64,000 bases of DNA from Gallionellales bacterium GWA2_54_124 (lineage in GTDB: Bacteria; Pseudomonadota; Gammaproteobacteria; Burkholderiales; Gallionellaceae): assembly GCA_001801025.1 (NCBI GenBank), contig MGWO01000007.1, positions 186,001 through 250,000 on the forward strand, written 5' to 3'. The first letter of the stretch is position 1; each line of letters opens with the position of its first letter. The notes under the pieces are model-generated. The model ran no database searches and had not been told where the DNA came from. It worked only from the letters and a program-made list of their open reading frames with translations. Shown piece by piece: positions 1 to 10,200 of the stretch. A program made the position numbers and the translations under genes.

Positions 1-525
1 AATCACGATTTCGTCGGGGGATACCTGCAAGCCGTCGATCATATAGCGCAATGCAATCTGGCGGCGCAGTTCGGCGTCCCCGGGGCCGATGTCTTCCACG
101 CTGCGCCAGGGATCCATTGCTTGTACGCAGGCGGCCATTGTTTTTGCCAGGCGCGCCATCGGAAATAACAGCGGACTGGGGAATGCAGAGCCCAAGGGCA
201 CCACTTTGCGGGCACGGGTCGATTCCAGTACTTCGAAAACCAATTCACTGACATCCACGGGTGCCGCTTCGGAGTTGCGAGTGATGTCGGGTTCGGGGAG
301 CTGCGGCAGATGCGACGCCCCGCCGCAGACGTAGTAGCCCGAACGCTCGCGCGCCGAAATCAGGCCGCGCGCCTCTAACAGGTAGTAGGCCTGAAACACG
401 GTTGAGGGGCTGACTTTGCGGGCGGTGCTGGTCTGCCGTATCGAAGGCAGCTTTTCGCCGCGCGCCAGCAGCCCCTCTTTGATGGAGTGCGCGAGGTCGC
501 GGGCCAGTTGTTCGTATCGTTTCAT
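1..525 (-). CDS. MocR/PdxR-type GntR-family transcriptional regulator, C-terminus cut by window edge
   Basis: 175 codons are visible, running off the window start without a stop. The first 70 residues are a GntR-type winged helix-turn-helix (MKRYEQLARDLAHSIKEG..., with EKLPSIRQ and SPSTVFQAYYLLEARGL). A linker follows, and then the start of a fold-type I aminotransferase-like region (SAFPSPLLFP, then DPWRSVEDIGPGDAELRRQI). Known MocR/PdxR regulators have this layout and often bind PLP, controlling vitamin B6, GABA or amino-acid genes. The PLP-binding lysine would lie outside the window, so it cannot be checked. The gene is divergent from ccoG, with 139 bp between the two starts. The target is unknown. 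The family call is firm, but the subfamily is not. Confidence 0.85.
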   Translation of the reverse strand, partial: MKRYEQLARDLAHSIKEGLLARGEKLPSIRQTSTARKVSPSTVFQAYYLLEARGLISARERSGYYVCGGASHLPQLPEPDITRNSEAAPVDVSELVFEVLESTRARKVVPLGSAFPSPLLFPMARLAKTMAACVQAMDPWRSVEDIGPGDAELRRQIALRYMIDGLQVSPDEIVI

Positions 526-664
526 GTCGGAGATTCGCAAATTTTCGGTGATGATAAATCTGATACGGTCTTTTTTCCAGTTTCTGATTCTGTAACTCAT
601 GTCACAAACTGCCTACTATAACGACAGAGCATCAATCAGTATAAATATTCAGAGGAGAGGCAGC

Positions 665-2074
665 ATGCAAAAGGAAGTCGGCGCCATTACAGCGCTCTAT
701 CAGGAACTGGCGTCATATCCGGTCAATACCGGCGAGAAAACCGTTCACGCTAAACGCATGCCGGGTTTTTTTCGCTCACTCAGAACTTTTACGCAGATGG
801 GCTTGTGGCTGCCGCTGCTGTTGCTGCCCTATCTGCGCTGGAACGGCAGGCAAGCCATCCTCATCGATATTGACCACAGCCAGTTTCACGGCTTCAACCT
901 GACCGTCAGGCCGGACGAAATCTGGATGCTGATGTTGCTCTCACTGGGCGGATCCGTGCTGATGTTCATGGTGACCAACATCGCATCGCGCGTGTGGTGC
1001 GGATATTTTTGTTTTCAGTCGACATGGGTAGACTTGTTTACCTGGATCGAAGGAAAAATTGAAGGCAAGCCGTCTGCACGGCGCAGTTTGGCGGACGCTC
1101 CGTGGAATGCGGACAAGATTGTCAGGAAGGTTTCCAAGCACGCGATCTGGTTCGGTGTGTCGTTGTTCACCGCCATCAGTTTTTCCATCTGGTTTGTTGA
1201 TGCGTTTGAATACTGGCACAAGCTGCTTCATCTCCAGTTGCCGAAAGCGGGCTGGGTTGCGCTGGCTCTTATCACGGGAGGAACATATCTTTATGCGGGG
1301 TTGATGCGCGAACAGATGTGTCAATGGATGTGTCCTTACGCCCGGTTTCAGTCTGTCATGGCCGATGGGAAAACCGTCATGCCCATTTACGATTTCAATC
1401 GGGGCGAGCCGCGCGGCAAGTTGCGCAAGGGCGATTTTGCAGAACAAGGCGATTGCATCGACTGTTATCAGTGTGTGCAAGTCTGTCCGACGGGCGTTGA
1501 TATTCGTCAGGGACATCAATTGGGCTGCATTACCTGTGGCTTGTGTATTGACGCGTGCAATTCGGTGATGGACAAAATCGACAAACCGCGCGGCTTGATC
1601 CGCTACGCATCAACGGATGAGATTGAAGGTAAACCGGTGACGACGCGATTCGAGAATCCCTGGCTTTGGATCAATGCAGCCATCTTGCTGGCGTCATTTT
1701 TGGGTGTCATATACGGTCTGACTCACATGTCATCGGTGACACTCAACGTCAGGCCGGAACGCCAGCCCTTGTTCGTGCGGATGAGCGACGGCGCTATCCA
1801 GAATCGCTATGAGTTCAAGTTGATGAACAGAACGGGCAAGGATATGCAGATCAGAGTGACGGCCGAAGGGGGCATAAAGGATCAGCTGCTTTTGGGTTCC
1901 GAAAAACCAATCGCAGTTCTCCATGAGCGAGGAGTCTCTTTTACAGTGTTCGTAAAAGCGCCTGCCCGGAACATTGCCATGGCTGTCACGCCCATTAAAT
2001 TTCATGTGGAGAGCTTGGGAGATCCGACTATTTCGGCAGACTACAACACGCTGTTCAATGCCCCTGCACTCTAA
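665..2074 (+). CDS. ccoG: Cytochrome c oxidase accessory protein CcoG (FixG/RdxA)
   Basis: This is a membrane-bound iron-sulfur protein needed for assembly of cbb3-type cytochrome oxidase, where it is thought to reduce copper for delivery to the oxidase. The visible features are several hydrophobic segments (LWLPLLLLPYLRW, IWMLMLLSLGGSVLMFM, WVALALITGGTYLYAGL, LWINAAILLASFLGVIYG), the conserved MCQWMCPYARFQS stretch, and two ferredoxin clusters (CIDCYQCVQVCP and CITCGLCIDAC). The C-terminal IgG-like FixG domain follows the last membrane segment. An in-frame ATG exists at 599, but AGAGGAGAGG just ahead of the ATG at 665 supports the shorter 469-residue form. No ccoNOPQ genes lie in the window. 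Confidence 0.93.
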   Translation: MQKEVGAITALYQELASYPVNTGEKTVHAKRMPGFFRSLRTFTQMGLWLPLLLLPYLRWNGRQAILIDIDHSQFHGFNLTVRPDEIWMLMLLSLGGSVLMFMVTNIASRVWCGYFCFQSTWVDLFTWIEGKIEGKPSARRSLADAPWNADKIVRKVSKHAIWFGVSLFTAISFSIWFVDAFEYWHKLLHLQLPKAGWVALALITGGTYLYAGLMREQMCQWMCPYARFQSVMADGKTVMPIYDFNRGEPRGKLRKGDFAEQGDCIDCYQCVQVCPTGVDIRQGHQLGCITCGLCIDACNSVMDKIDKPRGLIRYASTDEIEGKPVTTRFENPWLWINAAILLASFLGVIYGLTHMSSVTLNVRPERQPLFVRMSDGAIQNRYEFKLMNRTGKDMQIRVTAEGGIKDQLLLGSEKPIAVLHERGVSFTVFVKAPARNIAMAVTPIKFHVESLGDPTISADYNTLFNAPAL

Positions 2075-2096
2075 AATAGGGCTGCGGCTAATAATG

Positions 2097-2504
2097 CTAT
2101 AAAGGAGACGAGCTGTTGGCTGGCAGAGCGTCGGAGGACGAAGCCGGAAACTCTCCGTCCAGATAGAACCAGCGGCCGTCTTCAAATACGAATCGGCTGA
2201 TCTCGTGCATGCGATGGGCACGCCCGCCGATTTTGTAGCGCGCCACAAATTCGACAGTGTTCGATTCAGTGTTGTGCTTTCTGATGTCCAGCCCCAGCCA
2301 TTTTTCACCGGTAAAATCGAGCGAGGTCGGGCGCGAGCTTGTATGCCAGGTTGCGAGCAGATAGTCCTCAAGTTTCAATACATAGGCGCTGTAGCGCGAG
2401 CGCATCAAACGCTGCGCATCGGGTGCCGGATTGCCTGCGTGGAAGGGGCCGCAGCACGCGGCGTAGTTGGCGCCACCGCAGGGGCAGGGCATTAACTTTG
2501 CCAT
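2097..2504 (-). CDS. YchJ/UPF0225-family protein with one SEC-C-type cysteine motif
   Basis: 135 residues. The N-terminus holds the metal-binding CPCGG...CCGPFHAG motif, followed by the family signature [11 protein letters not shown] and an NTF2-like C-terminal region ([27 protein letters not shown]). The function of the family is unknown. The reading frame can be extended upstream to 2747, but that part lies inside yaeQ. The ATG at 2504 places the cysteine motif next to the N-terminus, as in other members. It overlaps the end of yaeQ by 13 bp, so the two are probably co-transcribed. A longer paralogue lies at 10201-10674. Confidence 0.85.
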   Translation of the reverse strand: MAKLMPCPCGGANYAACCGPFHAGNPAPDAQRLMRSRYSAYVLKLEDYLLATWHTSSRPTSLDFTGEKWLGLDIRKHNTESNTVEFVARYKIGGRAHRMHEISRFVFEDGRWFYLDGEFPASSSDALPANSSSPL

Positions 2505-3061
2505 GTGAGTCCGGATGACGGGCTGCCGTGCCAGATGACGGGTTCGATTTCCACCACGCCATCGTCGCTGGTCATCATCAGATTGCCTTCCTGTATGGTG
2601 CATTGCAAACTCATGTTGCGTTGTGCCAGTTTGGCCAGTGCTTGTGTACTCGCAACAGGCAGATTGATAATGGTAAGGTTCTTTTGTCGTGCAAACAGGC
2701 TCTTGTTTTGCGCAAACCACAGGTCGGCCACACGGCCGCCATAGCAATACACCACGACGTGACGGGCGCGGCCGCAGGCTTTTCGAATCAGTTTTTCATC
2801 GGGGACGCCCACGTCTATCCATAATTCAATCGCCCCGGTTAAATCTTTTTGCCATAAGTCCGCGTCATCATCGGCTGTCATGCCCTGGCCGAATTCCAGA
2901 TACTCATGTGCGTGCAGCGCAAAGGCCAGCAGGCGCACCATCAGGCGCTCATCCGTTTCTGACGGGTGTCTGGCCAGCGTTAAGACGTGATCCTGATAAT
3001 AGTGTCGGTTCATATCTGCAATTTGCAGATTGGCTTTGAAAATAGTTGCTTTGATGGCCAT
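2492..3061 (-). CDS. yaeQ: YaeQ family protein
   Basis: 189 residues, close to the usual family length of about 180. The N-terminus [22 protein letters not shown] and the inner segments [40 protein letters not shown] and VVVYCYGG are typical of YaeQ, whose fold resembles PD-(D/E)XK nucleases. The physiological role is not established; E. coli YaeQ was linked to suppression of rfaH defects. The downstream YchJ-like gene starts inside this one. The gene is divergent from hemA, whose true start is about 125 bp away. Confidence 0.9.
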   Translation of the reverse strand: MAIKATIFKANLQIADMNRHYYQDHVLTLARHPSETDERLMVRLLAFALHAHEYLEFGQGMTADDDADLWQKDLTGAIELWIDVGVPDEKLIRKACGRARHVVVYCYGGRVADLWFAQNKSLFARQKNLTIINLPVASTQALAKLAQRNMSLQCTIQEGNLMMTSDDGVVEIEPVIWHGSPSSGLTWQS

Positions 3062-3185
3062 TTAATTGCGGCTCTTGGTGGTTGGGCAGGCCTGTATTCT
3101 AACAGGGCATGCCGCCCGGATGGCATTGCACCGCTGTTACGACTATAATTCGCCTTCTTTAAGTCAGTCATTCATCAAATACACG

Positions 3186-4439
3186 ATGCAGTTGTTCGCC
3201 TTTGGCCTAAATCATCAGACTGCGCCGCTTGCCGTGCGCGAGCAGGTTGCGTTCAATGTGGACGGGATAGAGAACGCGCTGCGCGATCTGGTTGAAAACG
3301 GCGCCGCTAAAGAAGCCACGATCCTGTCCACCTGTAACCGCATGGAACTTTATTGCAATGCGGCCAAACCCGAGCATGCAATCGACTGGCTGGCGGAATA
3401 TCACAAGCTGCCGCGTCAGGAATTAGAACCCTATCTGTATACCCTGCCGCGGGATCTGGCCGTTAAGCATTCGTTCCGCGTGGCCAGCGGCCTCGATTCG
3501 ATGGTGCTGGGCGAGCCGCAGATACTGGGGCAGATGAAGCAGGCGGTGCGTCAGGCCGAGCAGGCCGGCACCATGGGTATCTTGCTGCACAAACTGTTTC
3601 AGAATACATTTTCGGTCGCCAAGCAAGTGCGCACAGAAACTGAAATCGGTGCGAATCTGGTGTCGATGGCCGCCGCCGCCGTGCGACTGGCGGAGCGCAT
3701 CTTTCCGAGTATCGAAGACCAAAACGTGTTGTTTATCGGCGCTGGCGAAATGATCGAGCTGAACGCGGTGTATTTTGCCGCGCGTAACCCGAAACGCATC
3801 ACCGTGGCCAACCGAACGCTGGAGCGCGCGCAGACACTGGCAAGACAATATAACGGTCACGCGATCACCTTGTCCGATTTGCCTGAGCAATTGGCGCAAA
3901 ACGATATTATCGTGACCTGTACGGCCAGTCAGTTGCCGATTCTGGGTAAGGGGATGGTCGAGCGGGCATTAAAAGCACGCCGCCACAAACCGTTGTTTAT
4001 CGTTGATCTGGCCGTGCCGCGCGATGTGGAAACTGAGGTTTCCGAATTGAACGACGTGTTCCTGTATACCGTGGACGACATCGCCGAAGTGGTCAAGGAT
4101 GGTCTCGAGGCGCGTCAGGGTGCGGTCAAGGAAGCTGAAGTCATCATCGAATCGGGCGTTTCAGACTTTTTGCACTGGATGGAATCGCGCGATGTGGTGC
4201 CGACCATCCGCGCTTTGCGCGAAAGCGCGGAGCAAAGCCGCCGTCAGGAACTCGAAAAAGCGGTGCGTCTGCTGGCGAAAGGCGAGAGCCCCGAAAAAGT
4301 GCTCGAAGCGATGAGCCGCGGCCTGACCAATAAATTTTTGCATGCGCCCACTCATGCGCTTAATCAGGCGCACGGCAAAGATCGCGATAATTTTCTCGAT
4401 GTTGCCCGTCGCCTGCATCACCTCCATAACGACGAATGA
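3186..4439 (+). CDS. hemA: Glutamyl-tRNA reductase (first committed step of C5 tetrapyrrole synthesis)
   Basis: HemA reduces glutamyl-tRNA to glutamate-1-semialdehyde with NADPH. The start at 3186 gives [19 protein letters not shown], the standard N-terminus. The frame extends back to 3066, but that extension has no family resemblance. In the 417-residue form the catalytic cysteine is Cys50 in [26 protein letters not shown], the NADPH-domain motif [10 protein letters not shown] and the C-terminal dimerisation helix (ending ARRLHHLH) are all present. The gene overlaps prfA by 4 nt (ATGA). hemA-prfA-prmC is a widely conserved order. The other haem genes of the window (hemCDXY) lie 31 kb away. 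Confidence 0.97.
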   Translation: MQLFAFGLNHQTAPLAVREQVAFNVDGIENALRDLVENGAAKEATILSTCNRMELYCNAAKPEHAIDWLAEYHKLPRQELEPYLYTLPRDLAVKHSFRVASGLDSMVLGEPQILGQMKQAVRQAEQAGTMGILLHKLFQNTFSVAKQVRTETEIGANLVSMAAAAVRLAERIFPSIEDQNVLFIGAGEMIELNAVYFAARNPKRITVANRTLERAQTLARQYNGHAITLSDLPEQLAQNDIIVTCTASQLPILGKGMVERALKARRHKPLFIVDLAVPRDVETEVSELNDVFLYTVDDIAEVVKDGLEARQGAVKEAEVIIESGVSDFLHWMESRDVVPTIRALRESAEQSRRQELEKAVRLLAKGESPEKVLEAMSRGLTNKFLHAPTHALNQAHGKDRDNFLDVARRLHHLHNDE

Positions 4440-5524
4440 AACCAAATATCGCTACAAAACTCGGACAGCTGAGCGAGCGTCTGCTCGAAGTCAATCAGCT
4501 GCTGAGCACCGAAGAAGCCACCCGCGACATGGACACCTATCGCAAGCTCAATCGCGAACGCGCAGAGCTCGAACCTGTGGTGGAATTATTCCACGCCTAT
4601 CAGGCCTGCGAGGGCGATATAACCGCTGCGCGGGAAATGGCGGAAGACCCTGATATGCGGGAATTTGCCGATGCCGAGATCAAGGAAGGCGAGGCGAAAC
4701 TGGCGCAGCTGGATAAAGAGTTGCAGACGCAGTTATTGCCTAAAGATCCTAACGATGAACGCAGTGTGTTTCTCGAAGTGCGTGCCGGTACGGGCGGCGA
4801 TGAGGCCGCCTTGTTTGCGGGCGATCTGTTCCGTATGTATTCGCGTTTTGCCGAGCGCCGCCGCTGGCAAGTCGAAGTAGTGTCTGAGAGTCCGGGCGAA
4901 ATGGGCGGTTACAAGGAAATTATCGCCCGTATCGCGGGGCAGGGCGCCTATTCCGTGTTGAAATTTGAATCGGGTGCGCATCGCGTGCAGCGCGTGCCGG
5001 CGACCGAGACGCAGGGGCGCGTGCATACCTCGGCCTGCACGGTGGCGATCATGCCGGAAGTTGATGAAGTGAATGATGTGGTGCTGAACAACGCCGATCT
5101 GCGCATCGACACCTTCCGTGCCTCCGGTGCGGGTGGACAGCACATCAACAAGACCGACTCTGCAGTGCGTATCACGCATATTCCGACCGGGGTCGTGGTC
5201 GAATGTCAGGATGGCCGTTCGCAGCACCAGAACAAGGCGCAGGCGATGCGCGTACTGTGTGCCCGCATCAAGGATGCGCAGGTGCGTGCACAGAACGCCG
5301 AGACGGCGGCAACCCGCAAGAGTCTGGTGGGTAGCGGAGACCGTTCCGAGCGCATTCGCACCTACAATTACCCGCAAGGCCGTGTGACCGATCATCGCAT
5401 CAATCTGACGCTCTATAAGATGGACGCGATCATGGACGGCGACATCAGTGAGCTCACCGGCGCGCTGATGGCTGAACATCAAGCAGAACAACTCGCCGCG
5501 ATGGCGGAAGATGTCAATTTCTGA
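4436..5524 (+). CDS. prfA: Peptide chain release factor 1 (RF1)
   Basis: RF1 terminates translation at UAA and UAG. The 362-residue protein carries the codon-recognition tripeptide PAT (residues 188-190, in [12 protein letters not shown]) and the catalytic GGQ (233-235, in [14 protein letters not shown]). PAT rather than SPF marks it as RF1, not RF2. [20 protein letters not shown] is the usual conserved C-terminal segment. It starts inside the hemA stop region (ATGA) and overlaps prmC by 14 nt. PrmC methylates the glutamine of this GGQ, so enzyme and substrate are encoded together. Confidence 0.98.
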   Translation: MKPNIATKLGQLSERLLEVNQLLSTEEATRDMDTYRKLNRERAELEPVVELFHAYQACEGDITAAREMAEDPDMREFADAEIKEGEAKLAQLDKELQTQLLPKDPNDERSVFLEVRAGTGGDEAALFAGDLFRMYSRFAERRRWQVEVVSESPGEMGGYKEIIARIAGQGAYSVLKFESGAHRVQRVPATETQGRVHTSACTVAIMPEVDEVNDVVLNNADLRIDTFRASGAGGQHINKTDSAVRITHIPTGVVVECQDGRSQHQNKAQAMRVLCARIKDAQVRAQNAETAATRKSLVGSGDRSERIRTYNYPQGRVTDHRINLTLYKMDAIMDGDISELTGALMAEHQAEQLAAMAEDVNF

Positions 5525-6377
5525 TTCGACTCCTCTGTTAACGCTGGGTGCGCTGCTAAAACAGGACAGCCCGCATCTCGAAGATGCCCTCCATCATGAT
5601 GCGGTGACGGCGCGGATCGAAGTGCAATGTCTGTTGCAGGCAGTGTTAGGTGTTAATCGCGCCTATCTGCTGACCCATCCTGAACGTCTCCTCACCGTTA
5701 ATGAGACGGCTCGCTATGGCGACCTGTTTGCGCGTCGCCTCAACGGAGAGCCGATCGCCTATTTACTGGGGGAACGAGAATTTTTCGGCCTGAGTTTTAA
5801 GGTCACGCCCGCCACTTTGATTCCGCGTCCCGATACCGAATTGCTGGTTGAACTGGCTTTGCAGCGCATTCCTCATGGGGGCGCTGTACTGGATATGGGC
5901 ACGGGGAGCGGCGCGATTGCCCTCGCGATTGCCCATGAACGACCCGATGCTCTTGTGGTGGCGGTGGATGCCTCGGCGGCGGCGCTGCTGGTTGCGGCTG
6001 AGAATGTGCAGCGCCTCCAAATAAAAAACGTGCACCTGCTGCACAGTGACTGGTTTTCCGCCTTATCGGGTGAGCGCTTCGATCTGATTGTCTCGAATCC
6101 GCCCTATATTGAAGCTGATGATGTGCATCTAGAGCTGGGCGATGTGCGTTTCGAACCGCTGAGCGCACTGGCCTCAGGCGAGGACGGGCTGGACGACATT
6201 CGCCGTATCCTACTGGAGGCGAAAAATCATCTTAAGGCGGGCGGCTGGCTGATGTTCGAGCACGGCTACAATCAGGCCGCGCGCGTGCGCGGTCTGCTTC
6301 AGGACGCCGGGTTTTATTGTGTTTCATCGGCGTTAGACTTGTCCGGAATCGAGCGTGTGACATTGGGGCAGGCTTGA
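5511..6377 (+). CDS. prmC: Release factor glutamine N5-methyltransferase
   Basis: 288 residues. The N-terminal helical domain is followed by [10 protein letters not shown] and the SAM-binding Rossmann motif [11 protein letters not shown] (residues 128-138). The glutamine-methyltransferase signature NPPYIE is at 196-201. The enzyme methylates the GGQ glutamine of RF1 and RF2. Its start lies within prfA, and the overlapping arrangement suggests translational coupling. The gene ends 54 bp before grxD. Confidence 0.96.
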   Translation: MSISDSTPLLTLGALLKQDSPHLEDALHHDAVTARIEVQCLLQAVLGVNRAYLLTHPERLLTVNETARYGDLFARRLNGEPIAYLLGEREFFGLSFKVTPATLIPRPDTELLVELALQRIPHGGAVLDMGTGSGAIALAIAHERPDALVVAVDASAAALLVAAENVQRLQIKNVHLLHSDWFSALSGERFDLIVSNPPYIEADDVHLELGDVRFEPLSALASGEDGLDDIRRILLEAKNHLKAGGWLMFEHGYNQAARVRGLLQDAGFYCVSSALDLSGIERVTLGQA

Positions 6378-6431
6378 CCCTGAGACCGTTGTTCAGGGAT
6401 AATACCAGACTATTAAATTAAGGTAATAATC

Positions 6432-6761
6432 ATGACTCAAGACATTCAGCAGCGCATCCACCAGCTCGTTACCGAACATGCCGTCGTATTGTTCATTAAA
6501 GGTTCGGCTAAATTTCCCCAGTGCGGTTTTTCTGCCAATGTGGTGCGGATTCTGAATTTGCTGGGCGTGAAAGAGTTTTTGGCAGTCAACGTATTCGAAG
6601 ATCCAGAGATGGTGCCAGGTCTGGTCGAGTACGCCAGTTGGCCAACGCTGCCTCAGTGTTACATCCGGGGTGAGTTCATCGGCGGCTCGGACATCATGAC
6701 CGAGATGTATCAGAGCGGCGAGCTCAAACAGTTGCTGGGTGAGTTGGCGACCGCGGCCTAG
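6432..6761 (+). CDS. grxD: Monothiol glutaredoxin, Grx4/GrxD type
   Basis: 109 residues with the monothiol CGFS active site at residues 31-34 (KFPQCGFSANVV). WPTLPQCYIRGEFIGGSDI, which binds glutathione, follows. Proteins of this type carry or transfer [2Fe-2S] clusters and partner with BolA proteins. AAGGTAATAATC precedes the ATG and supplies a reasonable ribosome-binding site. It is separated from prmC by a short gap and may share its transcript. The strong terminator at 6879-6906 ends the unit. Confidence 0.95.
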   Translation: MTQDIQQRIHQLVTEHAVVLFIKGSAKFPQCGFSANVVRILNLLGVKEFLAVNVFEDPEMVPGLVEYASWPTLPQCYIRGEFIGGSDIMTEMYQSGELKQLLGELATAA

Positions 6762-6878
6762 TCCTATCGGGTTAGGCTATTTGGTCTATATCAAAAAAAA
6801 CGGGGGGCGCATATAGTTGCGCCGGGTGATGAGGATTAAAGCTGGTAACAGTTCGATTTCTCAAACTCTCCTCCTTTA

Positions 6879-6906
6879 GGGCGATCTGATGATCGCCCGT
6901 TTTTTT
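6879..6906 (+). terminator. Rho-independent terminator downstream of grxD
   Basis: The stem GGGCGATC / GATCGCCC (6879-6886 and 6891-6898) closes a 4-nt loop and is followed by GTTTTTTT. The T-run lies on the plus side only, so it serves the plus-strand unit, not argH. A second small hairpin, GGCGCA...TGCGCC, lies at 6806-6823, and a CT-rich stretch (CTCTCCTCCTTT) sits just before the terminator. This 100-nt region is discussed as a possible small RNA. Confidence 0.9.
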
Positions 6907-6909
6907 GCT

Positions 6910-8310
6910 TCAATTAAGTTTTTGAGCGAGAAACAGGCGTGCCCGTGCAATGGCGGCTTTTACCTGATTGGGGGCGGTACCTCCGATGTGGTTGCGGCTG
7001 GCGAGCGAGCCTTCGAGAGAGAGCACCTGATAGATGTCATCCTCAATCAGCGCTGAAAAAGTTTTCAGTTCTGCGAGGCTGATATCGCTCAAATCAACGC
7101 CGCGCTGTTCGGCGAAGCGAACGGCGAGCGCAACCGCTTCGTGTGCATCACGGAAAGGCAGCCCCTTTTTGACCAGATAGTCCGCCAGATCCGTTGCGGT
7201 GGCATAGCCTTGCAGTGCGGCACGGCGCATGGCGTCCGGTTTGACTTTGATGCCGGTAATCATATCGGCATAAATGCGCAGCGTTTGCGTCAGCGTATCC
7301 ACGGTGTCGAACAGGGGCTCTTTGTCTTCCTGATTGTCTTTGTTGTAAGCCAGCGGTTGCCCCTTCATCAGCGTTAAGAGCGCTACCAGATGACCGTTCA
7401 CGCGACCGGTTTTACCGCGTACCAGCTCAGGCACGTCAGGGTTTTTCTTCTGGGGCATGATGGATGAGCCGGTGCAGAAGCGATCGGCAATGTCGATGAA
7501 GCCGACCATCGGGCTCATCCAAAGGATCAACTCTTCCGAGCAGCGCGACAGGTGCGTCATGATCAGGGCGGCGCAAGCGGTAAATTCGATGGCAAAATCA
7601 CGATCCGAGACGGCATCGAGCGAGTTTTCGCACACGCCGTCAAAGTCAAGCAGCTTTGCAACCATCTCGCGATCGATCGGGTAGCTGGTGCCGGCTAAGG
7701 CGGCAGCGCCCAATGGCAGGCGATTCACTCGTTTTCGGCAATCCTGCAGGCGCTCAGCATCGCGTTTGAGCATTTCGTAATAGGCCATCAGGTGATGCGC
7801 GAAGCTGATCGGCTGTGCGACCTGCAAATGGGTGAAACCCGGCATGATGGTGTCGGTGTGATTTTCTGCCAGATCGAGAAAGGCGCTTTGCAGGGCGCAG
7901 ATCAGCATCAGCAAATCATCAATTGCGCTGCGCAAATAAAGCCGCACATCGGTTGCGACCTGATCGTTGCGTGACCGTCCCGTATGCAGGCGCTTACCGG
8001 CATCGCCGACCAATGTGGTCAGGCGCTTTTCGATATTCAGATGGACGTCTTCCAAATCCAGCGACCAGATAAATTCCCCGCTTAGGATTTCGGCCTCGAT
8101 GGTAGCCAGACCGCGCCGGATGTCGGCAAGATCCGCATCGCTGATGATGGTGCGTGCGGCTAGCATCTGCGCATGCGCCAGCGATCCCTGAATGTCGAAC
8201 AAAGCTAGTTTGCGGTCGAAATCGACTGAAGCGGTGTAACGTTTGACCAATTCTGCGACAGGTTCTGAAAAACGCCCCGACCAGGTGTCATTATCTTGTA
8301 TGCTTGCCAT
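6910..8310 (-). CDS. argH: Argininosuccinate lyase
   Basis: ArgH cleaves argininosuccinate to arginine and fumarate, the last step of arginine synthesis. In the 466-residue form the fumarase/aspartase signature [11 protein letters not shown] is at residues 281-291, the conserved TH pair at 160-161, and [12 protein letters not shown] near 110. The frame extends to 8382, but the [14 protein letters not shown] start at 8310 matches the family; the extension would also run through the start of the divergent kinase gene. argH next to an algZ-algR pair is a known arrangement in pseudomonads and many betaproteobacteria. Confidence 0.97.
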   Translation of the reverse strand: MASIQDNDTWSGRFSEPVAELVKRYTASVDFDRKLALFDIQGSLAHAQMLAARTIISDADLADIRRGLATIEAEILSGEFIWSLDLEDVHLNIEKRLTTLVGDAGKRLHTGRSRNDQVATDVRLYLRSAIDDLLMLICALQSAFLDLAENHTDTIMPGFTHLQVAQPISFAHHLMAYYEMLKRDAERLQDCRKRVNRLPLGAAALAGTSYPIDREMVAKLLDFDGVCENSLDAVSDRDFAIEFTACAALIMTHLSRCSEELILWMSPMVGFIDIADRFCTGSSIMPQKKNPDVPELVRGKTGRVNGHLVALLTLMKGQPLAYNKDNQEDKEPLFDTVDTLTQTLRIYADMITGIKVKPDAMRRAALQGYATATDLADYLVKKGLPFRDAHEAVALAVRFAEQRGVDLSDISLAELKTFSALIEDDIYQVLSLEGSLASRNHIGGTAPNQVKAAIARARLFLAQKLN

Positions 8311-8355
8311 TGTTAAAATCCAGATGCTAGTTAAGGCAGAAAGAGACGCTTCGCC

Positions 8356-9399
8356 ATGAATAAGGCGCGCAGTATAAAACAAAATTACCGCCTCGACGCG
8401 TTGCCCGATTTTCGCAACCTTGGTGTGACACTGCGAATTCTGTTACTGGGCAACGGGATGGCGCTGATTGCAGCGATTTTTCAGGCCAACGGATGGTCTG
8501 ATATGGCGTTGCAGTTCATGCAGATCGAAAGCTTACTTACCCCTGTCATGTTCGCCAGTTTGTTGTTGTTGTGGGTCGGGTGCACGCAGCTTAACAGGCT
8601 GGCATATTGGCCCGGAGTATTGATCGTCAATATGGCCGTCGGCGTGATTGCGGTGAGTATCTATATTTTAGGCGGGGAGCTGTATCGCCCTGTATCCGGC
8701 ACGCAAATAAATTTTGAGATGATGCGCTGCCTGTTGCTCAGTCTGATCCTGTGCAATGTATTGCTGGCTTATTTTCGACTGCGTGCTCAAGTGTTGTCGC
8801 GCGCACTGGATGACGGGCGGTTGCAGGTTTTACGGGCACGGATACGGCCGCATTTTTTATACAATACGATCAATGCGGTGCTGGGGATCTTGCGCATGCA
8901 GCCGCGCCGGGCTGAAACCGCACTGGAAGACATGGCGGATTTATTTCGCATGGCCATGTCAGATGAGCAGGATCTGGTGCCGCTGGGCAACGAGATACAA
9001 TTGTGCCGGCAGTATATCGCGCTCGAACAGTTGCGCATGGAAGGGCGGCTGCGCGTCGAGTGGATCATCAAGGATCTGCCTGATGAGACGCTGATCCCGG
9101 CGTTTTTGTTACAGCCTTTGCTGGAAAATGCGGTGTATCACGGTATCGAGCCCTTGATTGATGGCGGATGTATTCATATTATGCTGCAACGAAGCGGCTC
9201 GTCATTGCAGATACGCGTCGATAATCCTTGCCTGGGAAATAATGAGGTGCGCAGTCATGAGGGAAACCAGATTGCACTGCAAAATATACGGGAGCGGCTG
9301 GCGTTACTGTTTGACGCTGAGGCCGGCTATCAGGTGCTTAGAAGCAACAATACCTATCGGGTGGAGATTAGCTTGCCCTATTTGAAAGAGATGTTATGA
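8356..9399 (+). CDS. algZ: AlgZ/FimS-like LytS-type sensor histidine kinase
   Basis: 347 residues. Four or so hydrophobic segments fill residues 25-140. The LytS/YehU-type kinase domain (His_kinase, PF06580) follows, with the H-box [16 protein letters not shown] (His166). Downstream are [21 protein letters not shown] (the N-box) and a C-terminal ATPase region that lacks a classical long G-box, as usual for this family. The start codon of the next gene overlaps its stop (ATGA at 9396). Proximity to argH and a LytTR regulator points to AlgZ. In Pseudomonas this pair controls alginate and type IV pilus functions; here the target is unknown. Confidence 0.88.
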   Translation: MNKARSIKQNYRLDALPDFRNLGVTLRILLLGNGMALIAAIFQANGWSDMALQFMQIESLLTPVMFASLLLLWVGCTQLNRLAYWPGVLIVNMAVGVIAVSIYILGGELYRPVSGTQINFEMMRCLLLSLILCNVLLAYFRLRAQVLSRALDDGRLQVLRARIRPHFLYNTINAVLGILRMQPRRAETALEDMADLFRMAMSDEQDLVPLGNEIQLCRQYIALEQLRMEGRLRVEWIIKDLPDETLIPAFLLQPLLENAVYHGIEPLIDGGCIHIMLQRSGSSLQIRVDNPCLGNNEVRSHEGNQIALQNIRERLALLFDAEAGYQVLRSNNTYRVEISLPYLKEML

Positions 9400-10157
9400 G
9401 TACGATCGCGCGGGCATTGCGTGTATTTATTGTCGATGACGAGCCGCCCGCGCGTAACCGGTTGCGTGAATTACTCAGCGATTGCAATGAGCAGTTGCCG
9501 CTGGAAATTACGGGTGAGGCGGGCAACGGTCAGGAGGCACTGGATAAGTTGATGGCGGAGTCAGCTGACGTTGTGCTGCTGGATATTCGCATGCCGCAGA
9601 TGGATGGGATTGAGCTTGCACAACACTTGCTAAAATTGCCCGTACCGCCGGTCGTGATTTTTACTACCGCCTATGATGCCTATGCGATCAAGGCTTTTGA
9701 ATTACACGCGATCGATTACCTGCTTAAACCGATCCGGCTGGGTCGATTGTTCGATGCGCTCAGTCGTGCGCGCGTTGCGGTGCCGGTCCAAATGGAAGTG
9801 CTGCGCGATCTGTTGCCCGAGCCGCGTCGTCATCTGGCGATACACGAGCGGGGCAAGATTCATCTGATCGCTATCGAACAAGTGCTTTTTTTGCGTGCTG
9901 AATTAAAGTACATCACGGTGCGCACCGGCGAGCGCGAGTATCTGATTGAAGAGTCGCTGACTGCGCTCGAGAAGGAGTTTATCAGCCGCTTCGTGCGCAT
10001 CCATCGCAATTGTCTGGTTGCACGGGACGCGATAGAAGGATTTGAGCGCGGCGGCGATGAGGGGGAGGGGAGCGGCTGGCTTGTGAAGCTCAAAGGGTTG
10101 CCGGAAGCGCTGCCTATCAGTCGCCGTCAGCAGCATATCGTCAAAGACTTCGGCTGA
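9396..10157 (+). CDS. algR: AlgR-like LytTR-family response regulator
   Basis: 253 residues. The receiver domain occupies about 8-125, with acidic residues VDDEPPARNRL and phospho-acceptor Asp63 in VVLLDIRMPQMDG; KPIRLGRL holds the conserved lysine. The C-terminal LytTR DNA-binding domain spans about 140-245 (YLIEESLTALE, FVRIHRNCLV, LPISRRQ). It is translationally coupled to the kinase gene. AlgR-type regulators bind direct repeats upstream of virulence, pilus or exopolysaccharide genes. No target can be assigned from this window. Confidence 0.9.
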   Translation: MSTIARALRVFIVDDEPPARNRLRELLSDCNEQLPLEITGEAGNGQEALDKLMAESADVVLLDIRMPQMDGIELAQHLLKLPVPPVVIFTTAYDAYAIKAFELHAIDYLLKPIRLGRLFDALSRARVAVPVQMEVLRDLLPEPRRHLAIHERGKIHLIAIEQVLFLRAELKYITVRTGEREYLIEESLTALEKEFISRFVRIHRNCLVARDAIEGFERGGDEGEGSGWLVKLKGLPEALPISRRQQHIVKDFG

Positions 10158-10200
10158 TGTTTTAAACTGGCGGATGATAAAAATATAAAGGAATCGTGCA

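Noticed and set aside
3066-3185. 40-codon N-terminal extension of hemA
   Set aside because: The extension does not resemble HemA. The ATG at 3186 gives the standard N-terminus and places the catalytic cysteine at residue 50.
4733-5491. 252-codon open frame opposite prfA
   Set aside because: Antisense to prfA with shadow-frame composition (His, Arg, Thr rich).
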